DNA of 64,000 bases from Russula earlei (lineage: Eukaryota > Basidiomycota > Agaricomycetes > Russulales > Russulaceae), in NCBI GenBank assembly GCA_025769875.1, contig JAGFNK010000159.1, positions 42,465 through 106,464 on the forward strand, given 5' to 3'. The first letter of the stretch is position 1; every line of letters starts with the position of its first letter. A model generated the notes under the pieces. The model saw only the letters and a program-made list of their open reading frames with translations. It was not told where the DNA came from and made no database searches. A program made the translations under genes and the position numbers. Shown piece by piece: positions 46,410 to 57,941 of this stretch.

Positions 46410-47396
46410 GGCCCCATATGGCAATGAAACTTTTGTAAAATTTTTGAAGTTTGGGGGTTTCTGGAGTCACTTGTGTGACAGGAGTCTTTGGAATTTTGCA
46501 TAATGTGACACCCAAATCTAGACTATCAGACTTTGTCAGCAGAGCGGTGTTTGAACAACTTTACAATTCTAAAAATTATTTAATGATAAGAATAAATTAC
46601 TTGATAACAGAAGTTGTGGTACTTGAAAATGAAATTGTGGCACAACAGAGGTCAACATCATGCCACACACTTCCACTGCAACGATGCCCACCCACATCTT
46701 GCTCCCTTGCACCTCCATCCTGCCAGCAACAGACATCATGCCCTTGCAATTGCAATGAGGATGCCCTCCCAACAAGTTGACATCACACAAAGGCTGAATG
46801 GCCCTGCAATGCCACTCCCTTGTCACCTCCATCATCCTGCCAACACATGCCATGCAACTGCAATCACCTTTGCATGCACATTCTCCTGACAAACTGACAT
46901 GCATAAGGGCCAAATGGTCCCCACACAATGCCACTCCCCCAACATCATCATCTCACCCTCAATGGATGCTGTGCTGTCATGATCACCATCATGTGCATGC
47001 CCTCCTGACAAATTGACACACCACACAAAGGCTGAATGGCCATGCCCAATGCCACTCCCTTGCCACCTCTATCACACCAGCACATGCCATGCAATCATGA
47101 TTGTCTTGTCAAGCCCTTAGATTAGTTTAAATATTATTTATTTTTTGTTGTACTTAACTCTTGAATACAACATTATAAAACATAAGGATTGTGTATAATT
47201 ATTGTCTGCATTTGAAAACAATTGTGGAGTTGATGGGAATCACCTTGAGGAGCCAAGTTGGTGGGGCACTTTCCATTTCTGGAGCATGACACTTTATGCA
47301 AAAAGATGTCAACTAAGTGACTCTGGAAAATCCTGAATTTCAAAAAGTTTGCAAAAGTTTTGAAAATTTGTAAAAAGTTTGTTGCCATATGGGGCC
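46410..47396. mobile_element. H1: non-autonomous PIF/Harbinger-like element (MITE)
   Basis: The ends are GGCCCCATATGGCAA and TTGCCATATGGGGCC, with target duplication TTA on both sides. No transposase. The first six bases match those of H2 and H3, suggesting mobilisation by that family. The centre (46764-47105) is a tandem repeat of about 119 bp in 2.9 copies. Confidence 0.85.
46764..47105. repeat. 119-bp tandem repeat inside H1
   Basis: Units start near 46764, 46883 and 47000 with CTCC(C/T)(A/G)ACAA(A/G)(T/C)TGACA and contain AATGCCACTCCC. The third is partial. Confidence 0.75.
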
Positions 47397-47713
47397 TTAT
47401 ACACAAGATGTCACTGACTGGGGGCAGTGTCGCTGACAAATTGGTTCACATGCAAGACAAGCACAGAGAGTCAAGCAAGACACTAAGGCCCCATACAGCA
47501 ACCAAGATTTCTTGAAACTTGAACTTGGAACTTGAATTTTGGGATTAGCTGGGAGTGACAGGTGTGACAGGTGTGATGACAGTGACATGTCATATGATTA
47601 ACTAATATCAGTTGTTTTTGTCTGTTAACTGTAATTCACATATCTGCATATGTGATGGTTGTTGTTGTTGTAATGACTGATGCACCCAAAAACTTTTTAT
47701 GCCCCTCTGAGTC

Positions 47714-50081
47714 ATGGCCAATTTTTTACCCCCTGATTTCAAGTTGTCACCTGTCTGTCCCCTGGTCAATGCTATGGTTGATTACCTTGATCTGGAGAGG
47801 CTGTATCTGCAGCAGGTACAACAGCGATGCCAACAACTTCTAATAATTTTATATTTTACAGGTTATGCCCTTTATGGCTTCCAGGCCATACTGTCAATAC
47901 TCAAACCCCATTCTCCTCCTATTCCATATCACACCTCCGCCCTCACTAGTCTTGCCTGGGTCCATGAACTACTCACCGGCCACCCAGAATGCATTCAGAA
48001 TGAACTTGGGGACCATAAACATGTGTTTCACAAGCTCCAGCAGACTCTCTGCGACTTTGGTGTTGCATCATCTTGGCATGTCCAAAACAGGTTGCCATAT
48101 TTCTCTATGCCGCTTCCACCAGGCTGTCAACAACAAATATTGGAGAGCGTTTTCAGTGGTCACCAAGCATGGTCTCAAAGTACGTATCCCATGGTTTTCT
48201 TCTATGTATCTTCTGATGGATATCCAGATATTTTAAAAAGATACTTGGAGTTCTTGCAACCCCCCCTTTCTACACCACCTTTGTACAGCTTCCTGATGCC
48301 AATTCCCCTCCTCACTCCTTTATCCTGTCATGAACCATTCTCCGGAGAGGGCCCTTGAAGGACCCTTCCTTATAGGAGGAAACCCAGCCTCTATGGTGTC
48401 ACCCTGTTCACACGAGCAAAAGGGGTGAGTAGAGGTGTCCACAATATCGCGCGCGCATTGTTGCGCGAGCGATTCTCGGCACAATCAACATACAGCAAGC
48501 CCCACTTAAAGGCAACCCTTCTAGCAACAAAAGACAGTATTGGGGCCTTCCTAAGGACCCTTTGGAATGACCCTAGGAGCTCTACAATAGGCACTAACCT
48601 AGTATCAAAGGCCCTACAACGCGTTATTAGACCAACTCTAATAACTATAGAATGAACTATAAGGCAATACTAAGGACCTTAATAGAAGTATTAGGGTAGA
48701 CTCTAAGGACCCTAATAGAACTATATAAGGGCCTTATAAGATGACACTATTCCCTAACCAAACTACAAGTCCTCAAATGACCGGCCCTAAACTAACTAAC
48801 AGGAAATGAATCAGGTGCTTGCACGTGCACTAAAGCAGCGAACACGTGGACAATGGAAGCTCTTACTCATCAAGAAGAGTCTTCTTACTCAGCAGCTTAC
48901 TGAGCATGACTGAGCATGCTCAGTAAGCGTCCTCCGACTTCTTACTCATCACTCTATTGTGCTTCATAACAAGGTTATGACTTGTTCCCTATTTAGCAGT
49001 TCTCTTGTAGTATATAAGCGCTCAATAAAGTAGCGGACAGTCCTCAGACTGTCCATTTGTTTACGGCACTCTCCAACCCTGGGATACTCCTTTAAGGACC
49101 GTCCCCTTGTGACTATCCTGGCCTCTTCCCTGCATGATTGCTCTACTCTCACAGTAACAATACCCCTCTGGTATTTGTTACTACTCTGGACCTTACTCCT
49201 TGCCCACGCGGTTTTGGACGTCTATCGACTCGTCTTCGAGCTTATCCCTCGCTCTTGAACTGGATAGTTCAACAGTGAGTCTTGACATATCCAAGGGAAT
49301 CCCAAAATTTTTCCCTTTTTCAAGGATGCCCTGGGTGCTATCGACGGCACCCACATCAGTTGTTACTCCACTGCTGCAGCGTGCAATGCAACAAGAGACC
49401 ACAACAGCATTCTCTCACAGAACTGCCTTGCTGCTTGTTCATTTGACCTCTGCTTCACATATCTTTTGACTGGTTGGGAGGGCTCCACCACCAACTCAAC
49501 TCTTTTCCACAATGCCCATCATTCCGATTTCCCCATCCCAAGAGGGAAATACTATCTCAATGATGCAGGCTTTGCCTCATCAAACACACTGCTTGTTCCT
49601 TATCAAGGTGTATGATATCATCTATCTGAGTGGGGTCATGCTGGCATACGGTGTGTTCTCTCTTTCTTTCCCATCTTCTCACTAATTTTACACTTGTCCT
49701 AGGCCATGCACACCCCAGGAATTATTCAATCTGCACCATGCTCAAGCTTGCAACATCATAGAGTGTATGTTTGGGATTCTCAAGCGGTGTTTCAAAATCC
49801 TTTGGTACCCCCCTGACTATAACATGGATATTCAAGTGTGGATCCCATTGGCACTTGCAGCCCTTCACAATTTTATTTGCCATTATGATCACAGTGAGAT
49901 CAATGTATTTGATGACAGGGTAGACCCTCAGATGGGTCATCATGAAGCAACTGGTGAACTGGGAAGAGGGGTAGTGACGCACTATGAGAGGGAGCAAGCA
50001 AATATCAGGCGAGACAGGATTGCAGGTGAGATGTGGGAGCAGTATCAGAAAACACTTGAGGATCACACAGCAGGTATTTAG
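47714..50081 (+). pseudogene. HARBI1-like DDE transposase pseudogene of H2
   Basis: N-terminal part at 47714-48325 (IPYHTSALTSLAWVHELLTGHPE...KHVFHKLQ). It is then interrupted by solo LTR-A2. It resumes with NPKIFPFFKDALGAIDGTHIS (first catalytic Asp), TYLLTGWEGSTTNSTLF (second Asp replaced by Asn-Ser in this copy), and IIECMFGILKRCFKI (Glu region), ending ...EDHTAGI at 50081. Stops occur near LVPYQGV. Decayed and inactive. Confidence 0.85.
48326..49287 (+). mobile_element. Solo LTR-A, copy 2
   Basis: 962 bp with target duplication TATCC (48321-48325 and 49288-49292). It still has a CpG-rich stretch (CGCGCGCATTG) where copy 1 reads CGCGTGTGCATTG, so it is the less decayed copy although nested in a CpG-less element. 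Confidence 0.95.
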
Positions 50082-50225
50082 TTCAGACACATGTCCACAT
50101 GTTTTCAGAAAATGAAAGAACACTTCATGGCATTCAACAAATTATGATACATGCGTGTGATGGGTGACTACTGTAGAAGTACAACTACAGTCAGGATGTC
50201 CTGGCCTTCTCCAATAGATCCTTGA

Positions 50226-51108
50226 TGTCATGGTAACGAGCCATGTCAGTTCTCAAGCATGAAGTCAAGTCGATAATGGAGATGTGTTCAAGAAATGGGC
50301 TGGTTCCCATGTGGAAAGAGTAAGGATCCCTGCAGTGGTTGAAGTGTTTGATGTTAAACAGGTTATGGCCAATAGACCCTTTTTAGTATGACTCAGTCTG
50401 TTGAGAAGCTAGGGTAAGTTTGTAATGGGATAGACTAGGGCTGGTTCCACTAGCTATATGTGTTCAAGTCTGTCAGAGACCTTGAACAATGCAGAGAGAG
50501 TAGAGAAAGGCAGGTTTTTAAAGGAGGAGAGCTCTTCTCAGGGGAGTGAAGAGAGACTCTTAGGGAAGGAAGGGATAGGTAGAGTAGATGGTAGTTGGTG
50601 TGTGTGAAGAGTTGGTGAGATGGAGATGTGGATGTGGTTTGAGGATTAGGAGTGAAGTGGGTTGCAGGCAAATATGTTGGACAAGAGTAGGTTGGATTCT
50701 ACAAGAGACCAAGCTTAGGGCTTTGGTCACAAAGTACTGAGCTTATATATACAGGAGAAGTGCAGCAATAGCTGCGCTTTGACTGTGCTACTAGTATAGT
50801 AGGAGTCATAATAAGTAGGAGTCATAGAAATGAGGCCACAAATGAGTCAGAACCAAGTAAATGTGCTGCACAGTAAGTGCGCAGCATTGCACAGTCGAAA
50901 CTAAGAAGTGAAATTAAATGGAAAGAGAACCAAACAAAGGGAAAGTAACAGCAATCCAGTGTTACCTGGACGTGTATGGATCACATGATAACAGAGAAGG
51001 GATCACAAGACATAAGAGATCACGAGACCAGTAGGTAGAGGGATGTATGAAGGTAAGCAGTCCATAGCAAAAGGTAAGAAGTAAACATAAAAGGAAAATG
51101 GTGTAACA
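50226..51108 (-). mobile_element. Solo LTR-B, copy 3
   Basis: 883 bp with target duplication CTTGA (50221-50225 and 51109-51113), between the two genes of H2. Confidence 0.95.
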
Positions 51109-51201
51109 CTTGATGTAGTTGCATGCAATCTCACGTGACAATGCTGACCTGTTAGTCATAAGCATAATATAACTGTCTATGCGCATGATGTCACAAGATC
51201 C

Positions 51202-52298
51202 CTAGATATTGATCACAGGGACAACATCATCCATGGAGAGCCATTCACCATGCAGTTCAATATCCTTGGTAAGATGTTGAATTGCCAGTGACTGACAGGT
51301 GGTCTTGGGAAGTGCCGAGATAGTTATGATGTCATTTGAAGGTGGCATATGCATGGCTGGGGCTGGGTTTGAGGGGAGTGCCAGTGACATTGGGGTGGGG
51401 GATGAAGCAATGAATGCTTGCATGGTTGTGTTGAAGTTATTGGCAAACCTCTCCATGGTTGACTGCATGCCATGGACAGCAACTGCCATGGAATCAGACT
51501 TGAGTTTTTTGGTAAATGGGGAAGATGTTTTGGAGGTGACATCCTTGACCTGAGATACTTTGTGTTTGGAATGAAGGACACTGGATGAGGAGGAAGAGCG
51601 ATCTGGTGCCAGAGATGACAAGGAGTCCCCACTTTGACATTCAAACAAATTGGGATTGGGGGACAGCAATGCAGATGACTGAGGGGGAGTAAAATGGGCT
51701 GTTGACTGCATGCCCTGATATGAATGTTGGCCTTTTGCACTTGATGGCATCAGAAATTTCATGATGCTGCAATGTGGCCAGCCTTTATCCCTGTACTTCT
51801 TGTATTCTTGATTTTTCTACTAATGATCAGATGGCATTGACAAATTAGATGTTATGTATGCACCTTGACTAGATCACTCCACACCAATTTCATTTCAGGT
51901 GGAACAACAATTCCATTCTCATTGGTCCATAGGTGCCCAAACTTGGACTCATTCCTGAGAGCAACAATTACCAAGTGCTCCTTCTTCATCTAGTAGTACA
52001 TGATGTTAGCTGCGTGATATGGCAAAGCAAAAAAATTTTGTACCCTTTGCCATTTTGATTTGCACATAGGTCCAGTCTCAATAGGACCCTTCTCATGCAT
52101 GGGCTTAATAGAATTGGCTGCTTGGTTGAAGGTAAGGTCCTTGAACATGGCGTTGGAGGTCATGTTTCCTTCTTGTTTCTGCTTGACAAGGAACAGTAGA
52201 AATGCAGCTTCCTCTTCAGTTGTCCATATAGCCTTGTTACTTTCTGAGATTAGACTTCCTTCCATGGAATCTGGACTTATTGATGAGCAGGTCTGCAT
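51202..52298 (-). pseudogene. Myb/SANT-like DNA-binding protein gene of H2
   Basis: The N-terminal Myb/SANT-like domain reads AIWTTEEEAAFLLFLVKQKQEG...FNQAANSIKPMHEKGPIETGPMCKSKWQRV (52298 to about 52020). After an intron zone a C-terminal region at 51762-51202 (Ser/Pro-rich, then TCQSLAIQHLTKDIELHGEWLS) follows. PIF/Harbinger transposons use such a second protein to help the transposase bind DNA and enter the nucleus. The middle is interrupted by stops, so it is probably decayed. Confidence 0.75.
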
Positions 52299-52985
52299 CA
52301 TATGGGGTGGTGGAGGTGGGGGTAGAAAGAGAAGTGATGCCAATCATTGACACACCAATTGTTCCTAAGCCCAAGTCATTACATGACATCACATATGCAA
52401 ATATGTGAATTACAGTTAACAGACAAAAACAACTGATATTAGTTAATCATATGACATGTCACTGTCATCACACCTGTCACACCTGTCACTCCCAGCTAAT
52501 CCCAAAATTCAAGTTCCAAGTTCAAGTTTCAAGAAATCTTGGTTGCTGTATGGGGCCTAAGTCCTCATGAGTTTTGGGGATCTTGGAGACAATACTGCCA
52601 AGGCAGATATGTTCCGCAGAGAGGGGAATCAATGAGTAAGTCTTCATGTCAAGAAGACTTATGAGTGGGAGAGTTTTCAGATGGCTTGCTTGTTGTCTTG
52701 CAAGCCTACAAGTCCTGAAGCTATAACCGGTGATATTTCACAGGAGAACAAGCTTAGGGCTTGTTCTCCTTGACAGAGCAGTATATATACAGTGGACACT
52801 ATATCAAATAGTATCCTGCAAGTAACAATGAGTCAGTAGCAAGGTGATCATGGCAGGACATGAGGAGGAGTCATTGTAGACATGAGTCAGGTACAAACAG
52901 GTCATATAACATGAGTCAAACACAAAGCTTGTCTGGGTTGGCTATCCTGGTTGCTGGTCCGGTCCTTGGTACTGGGCCTGTGACA

Positions 52986-53128
52986 CAAGACTGAGATCAG
53001 CACTGCATTCCTTTACACTCTATTTGAAGCTTATAGAGTACATAGCTATTATTCTACAGATCCAACATCAGATACTCCATGGTGCTACTAGTGCATTTAT
53101 CCATGCTGGGCGATTTTACAAACTTTTA
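52986..53128 (+). repeat. Upstream region of F-box copy F4
   Basis: Matches 36677-36819, upstream of F3, with mainly CpG-to-TpG/CpA differences. It ends at the TTA target where H3 inserted. Confidence 0.85.
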
Positions 53129-53541
53129 GGCCCCATTTACCAACTGAGAATTCTTGAATCTTGAACTTGAACTCACAGGTGTGATGAATGATAACTTGAT
53201 TAACTAATACGAGTTTCTTTAATTATAATTATGAGCTCTTTCCCACCAGATTTGCAAATTCGCTTGTTGTAATTGCATATTCGCGTGTGTGCATATTCGC
53301 ATGAGGTAACACATGATTTGTAAAAAAAATATTTCTACATCATGTCGGCCAGATGGTGATATGGAGGGCATAGTTTGTACATACATGAAATTCTATGCTA
53401 GTCAACATGTGCCCTTCGAATTCTCATTCTCACATATTGCTCCCACATGTCACCAGCAATTCTGTCTCACCTGCGATTTGCTCGCTCCCTCTCACACTGT
53501 GTCACTGGGCCTTCAGCAAGTTCACCAGCCTCCTTCTCATC

Positions 53542-54681
53542 TTAAGAGCCAATGTGGAGCTCAGCCACATCATCAAGGGCAGAAATCTCCCTAGGATCAT
53601 ACTCACGAATAAATTTGTGCAGTGCTGCAAGTGCAGCTGGGATGCATGCCTGAATTGACATGTTATAGTTAAGGGGACAATCAAGTAATTGGAACCGTTG
53701 CTTGAGGATTCCAAAGATGCGTTCTATGACATTGCGAGCTTGAGCATGACGCAGATTGAACAACTCCTCACACGTGCGTGGCCTGGGACAAATGTCAGTG
53801 AGAAAACTCAGGAGATGAGAAACATTACCTTGTGTTTGCATGACCCCATTCAGCAAGATGGTACTGCACACCTCAATAAGGGGTGAGAAGTACATCTGAT
53901 GAGGCAAAGCCTCCATCGCCAAGATAATACTTTCTGCTTGGGATAAAAAAATCAGAAAGTTGTGTGTCAAGGAAGAGTGTCGCATCAGCAGTGGAACCCT
54001 CCCAACCAGTCAGGAGATAGGTGAAGCGGAGGTCGAAAGAACATGCCACAAGGCAGTTCTGTGTGATTACTCCTTTGCGGTTCCTCCCCATGTCACGCTT
54101 GTCAGCAGTGGCAGAACACTTGATATGTGTGCCATCGACAGCACCTAGGGCATCCTTGAGATATGGATAGAGCTTAGGGTTACTTCGGATAAAGGGGTGA
54201 GGGGGTGAATTGGCATCAGGGAGCTGCACAAATGTGGTATAGAAGGGGGGGCTTGAGAGAACTCCAAGAATTTTTTCAAAATACCTAACTGCCTGTCAGA
54301 ACAAGTGTGAAGAAACCCAAGTGATACATACTTTGAAATGGTGCGGGGTGACTGCTGGAAACGCTCTCCAACATGAGTTGATGACAGGCCTGTAACAGCA
54401 GTATAGAGGAAGATGGTGATTTGTTCTTCAATTAGGACATGTCGTGATGAGGCAACACTGAGGTTTTGGATGGTCCACTGGAGGGTGTCAAAGACATGTT
54501 TATGTACTCCAAGCTCGCTCCGAATGCGCTCTGGATGGCCAGTGAGTAGTTCATGAACCCATGCAGCCCCAGTTAATGCTGATGTGTGATATGGAATACG
54601 ACGAGGACAGATGGCTTGGAGGAGTTGTATATATGCTTCACAGCAAAGCAAGACAAGAGTTGACATATGCAAGAGGACCAC
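53542..54681 (-). pseudogene. HARBI1-like DDE transposase of H3, one premature stop
   Basis: Exon 1 runs to RTISK, a short GTATGT...GACAG intron follows, then AVRYFEKILGVL, DALGAVDGTHIKC (first Asp), GWEGSTADATLF (second Asp), GDGGFASSDVLLTPY and, after another intron, RTCEELFNLRHAQARNVIERIFGILKQRF (catalytic Glu), ending AELHIGS. The only clear lesion is TGA at 53875-53873, where family members have Arg. That is a CGA-to-TGA CpG transition. Otherwise complete. Confidence 0.85.
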
Positions 54682-54898
54682 AAGTCATTGGCATTGCTTC
54701 TTTACCAGTCGTTGATTGGGCATTGGGGGGGGAAATGATGGGATGGACAACACAACACTTTGAAAGTTTTTCTTTGCCGCCAAGCAGACTGAGTCAGCAT
54801 AGACGGACTCAGTCCACCCTGTGACCACATGATACCATCAATGACAAATTTATTTTACATACACATAACACATGACAACATGACATTTGAAATTACAA

Positions 54899-56081
54899 TT
54901 ACAATTTGGTTTGTGCTAACATATTACATATGTATTGACATGCAAGATCATGCAATTCTGGATCCTTATCTAATCCAAGTGTGAGGTAACTATCAACATC
55001 TGCAATATTGCCATTGGAGAGGAGGCTGAGTGCTGGGACAATGTTGCCTGTTGGCAGCCAGTGACCATCCTTGATATCAGTGGCAAGGGTTTTGACTGCC
55101 AGCGACCGATGCGCATGCTCAGGAACCATCATGAGCACAGGTACAACAGCACCCGTAGACGCATTCTCAAGTTGTTCATCAAGTGAGGGTGCAGCTTCAA
55201 GGGCAGGCTTGGGCTCGGGCTCATTGAGAGCTTGCACAGTCGAGTCAAAGGACTCAATGACCCTGTTCATGACTGCTGACATACCAATGACAGCGGATGC
55301 TGCAGTGTCGGTCCTTTGTCTTTTGCTTGACGTTTCACTTACGGAGACGTGATCGGATCTATGCTTCTGAATTGAGAAGCAGGGTGAGAGGAGAGGCATT
55401 TGATAGTGAAGTTGATGAGAAACACACCACCATCAAATTGAGATCTGAATGAGTTGGGGGACAGACGAGAAGGTGACTGGGATGGAGGATCTGAATCTGC
55501 ATGAAGTATTTTCTGTGTACCCCAATAGGCACTTTTGCCTTTGGATTTCGATCCAATGAGAGACTCCATAGCCTCGCAATGTGACCAGCCCTTGTTGTGG
55601 TACTTCTTGGCACTTGGTTTTTTCTGCTAAGGTCAAACATTGTTAAAGAAGCAGGAGTTATACACACACCTTGACTAAATTGGCCCACTGCCCCTCCATT
55701 TCTAACCCTACATCCACTCCTTTCTCATCATCCCAGGGAAATCCAGACTGTAGCTTGAGGAAGGAGATCATACTGTATTCAGTCTTCAACTGTTGGACGG
55801 CATCAGCATTAAGGGAAGGGATGAAGTGGACGATACAGCACCCTGTTCCATTTTGTTTTGCATGTGCTCCCAGTCTTGATGCCACCCTTCTCACGAAGGG
55901 GGTTGATCTGAGAGGCTGCGTCGTTGAAGATGTGGTCCTTGAACATAGAGTTGGAGGTCATTTCATCCCTATGCTCCAAAAGAAAATCTAAAAAGGCCAC
56001 TTCATCCTTAGTTGTCCATGTGGCATTACCATCTGCTTGACTTTCTCCCACAGAAGAATCAGAGGCTGAGCGGGTCTGCAT
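54899..56081 (-). CDS. Myb/SANT-like accessory protein of H3
   Basis: Start MQTRSASDSS at 56081. The Myb/SANT-like domain reads ATWTTKDEVAFLDFLLEHRDE...FNDAASQINPLREKGGIKTGSTCKTKWNRV, then KTEYSMISFLKLQSGFPWDDEKGV, KKYHNKGWSHCEAMESLIG, a Ser/Pro-rich linker and a C-terminal part with HRSLAVKTLATDIKDGHWLP. Several short introns are needed. The protein presumably guides the transposase to the element ends. I have not resolved every border. Confidence 0.65.
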
Positions 56082-56449
56082 GTATGATGGGGGTACCAAA
56101 CAAAGGAGGTATGGAGGGAGGAGGGGATCAAAAAAAGAAGGCAAGAGAAAAATGCATGCCACGCATACATGGAAAAAGACAATGGAGGGAAAGTCCCAAA
56201 CAAAGCCGAGTACTGACTCCCGAGTCAACTCCAAGTATGCAGACATCTAACTTCACACACATGAATATGCAATTACAACAAGTGAATTTGCAAATCTGGT
56301 GGGAAATAGCTCATAATTATAATTAAAGAAACTCATATTAGTTAATCAAGTTATCATTCATCACACCTGTGACTCCTGTCACCCCCAGAAAATACCGAAA
56401 TCTGAGTTCAAGTTCAAGATTCAAGAATTCTCGGTTGGTAAATGGGGCC

Positions 56450-57214
56450 TTACTTTGCTCACAAGGCCAATTGTGGTGTAAATGTCAGGCTGTACAGGGA
56501 GGCAATGTGTGACAGGTGCTCTTCATTGCCCATACCCATAAGTGCATGGCAGCTTGTGGCTCATGGGTAATTCCAGACAATCACCACACCCCAGATTCTA
56601 CATCCTAACTGAAGAGTTTTCACCTGAACGTTGAGCAAGTGTCTCCATTCCTGAGGTCAGTAAGCTTCACATAGTCATCTTTTGTTGTCACATCTGGTCA
56701 TTACTCACTGGCTTTGTCCAGCCATCATTGCCTTGCACCACCCACTCTTTGACTACAATTGGTGACCCTGGGCCTTCCCAAGTGTCGTTTGAAGAAAGTC
56801 CTTGTGAACATTGCCAGGGTGTGTATTTTTTGCTCAGTGTCCATAATGACCATTGACCAGTCAAGTTTAGACCAGGGGATGATCAACATGCTCCCTGATG
56901 AAGTCCTCATGGATATATTCCATCTCTATGTGAATCACTCAAGCATAGGGACAAATGAATGGCATACACTGGTCCATGTATGTCAAAGATGGCAATCTAT
57001 CATGTTTGCATTGCCATGTTGCCTGAACCTGCAACTTGAGTACAGAGGGGAAAGACCAATTTCTGAGATGCAGGATGTCTGGCCAGACTTGCCTGTGGTG
57101 ATAAGCCTAGGTCACTCACCATGGATAGTCTCAAAATCATACTAGGAAAACCTGACTGCTGCCCTTGAGTTGGAGCACCATCACATATGTGAAATCCAGT
57201 TTCCCCTTATCCCA
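56450..57214 (+). pseudogene. F-box pseudogene F4 (truncated copy of F3)
   Basis: Aligns with 36820-37585. The F-box is readable (INMLPDEVLMDIFHLYVN...LVHVCQRWQSIMFALPCCLNLQLEY), but Arg codons have become Gln, Cys or stops through CpG transitions. The copy ends abruptly at about 57214 in gypsy sequence, losing the LRR part. Confidence 0.9.
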
Positions 57215-57941
57215 ATAAATTGAGAATACACTCAAGAAATTCCTAGCTGATGAAGTGGAAAAGTGATTCATCACTCCAGGTCCTTCCAGCTACACATCTC
57301 CAGTGTTCTTCATCAGCAAGAAGGACAGCAAGGAGAAAAGAATCATTGTGGACTATCGATGACTAAATCAGTGGACTAGATGAGACAATGAACCTTTACC
57401 ACATCTGGAACAAGAGATGGAAAGACTTTGAGGGAAGAAGGTGTTCTCCAAGTTCAATATATGATGGGGATACAATGTATGACTGGCAGAAGGAGATCAC
57501 TGGAAAGCAGCCTTCAAGATGCCATATCAAACATACCTGCCCAACATCATGTATTTTGGGCTCAAGAATGCGCCAGCCTTCTTTACTAGGCTGATGAGAA
57601 GAGATTTTGGTAACTGGCTGGACCAATGGGCAGAATACACTGTCAACTATCTGGATGACTTTGGAGTTGCCACAGGGGACAGTCCCAAACAACTAGAAAT
57701 CCATGAGCAATGTATCAGCGAGCTACTCATGCTGATGCAGAAGAAGTCATACTTCCTGAAACCCAAGAAGTGTCAGTTCATGGTGTGGAAACTAACCATG
57801 CTGGGTTGGGACATAGACAAAGGGAAGATGAAGATTGAGGCCTCCAAGGTCTGAGGAATCATGGACTGGCCTAGGGAAATCAAGGATGTGCATGAAGTGC
57901 ACAAAGTCATGGGAGTCCTCAGCTACAATAGGGCTTTCATT
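57215..57941 (+). pseudogene. Ty3/gypsy reverse-transcriptase fragment
   Basis: Reads FITPGPSSYTSPVFFISKKD, KRIIVDYR, AAFKMPYQTYLPNIMYFGLKNAPAFFTRLM and the active-site motif YLDDF, then LEIHEQCISELL and MLGWDIDKGKMKIEASKV. Multiple in-frame stops. It ends in the early RNase H linker (MGVLSYN). Confidence 0.85.

Larger units (their letters stand above)
47487..52557. mobile_element. H2: PIF/Harbinger transposon with long inverted repeats
   Basis: Imperfect terminal inverted repeats of roughly 190 bp begin GGCCCCATACAGCAACC and end in the complement. The target duplication is TAA (47484-47486 and 52558-52560), as expected for the superfamily. It carries a HARBI1-like transposase (plus) and a Myb/SANT-like protein gene (minus), convergent. 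Two solo LTRs are nested in it. CpG is almost absent outside those LTRs. Confidence 0.9.
47409..52985 (+). mobile_element. Solo LTR-D, split by the H2 element
   Basis: LTR start TGTCACTGAC at 47409 and end GGCCTGTGACA at 52985, flanked by CAAGA (47404-47408 and 52986-52990). Without H2 and one TAA it is about 503 bp. It contains TATATATAC near 52782. It sits in the upstream region of F-box copy F4, whose target sequence ...CAAGACTGAGG is intact upstream of F3 (about 36675). Confidence 0.85.
53129..56449. mobile_element. H3: PIF/Harbinger transposon, near-complete
   Basis: The ends are GGCCCCATTTACCAAC and its complement, with target duplication TTA (53126-53128 and 56450-56452). Extended inverted repeats of about 180 bp are interrupted by differences. 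It carries the transposase and the Myb-like gene on the same (minus) strand. More CpG is retained than in H2, so it is younger. Confidence 0.92.

Noticed and set aside
46764..47105. CRISPR-like array
   Set aside because: Tandem units of 119 bp with no spacer structure, inside a Harbinger MITE of a eukaryotic genome.
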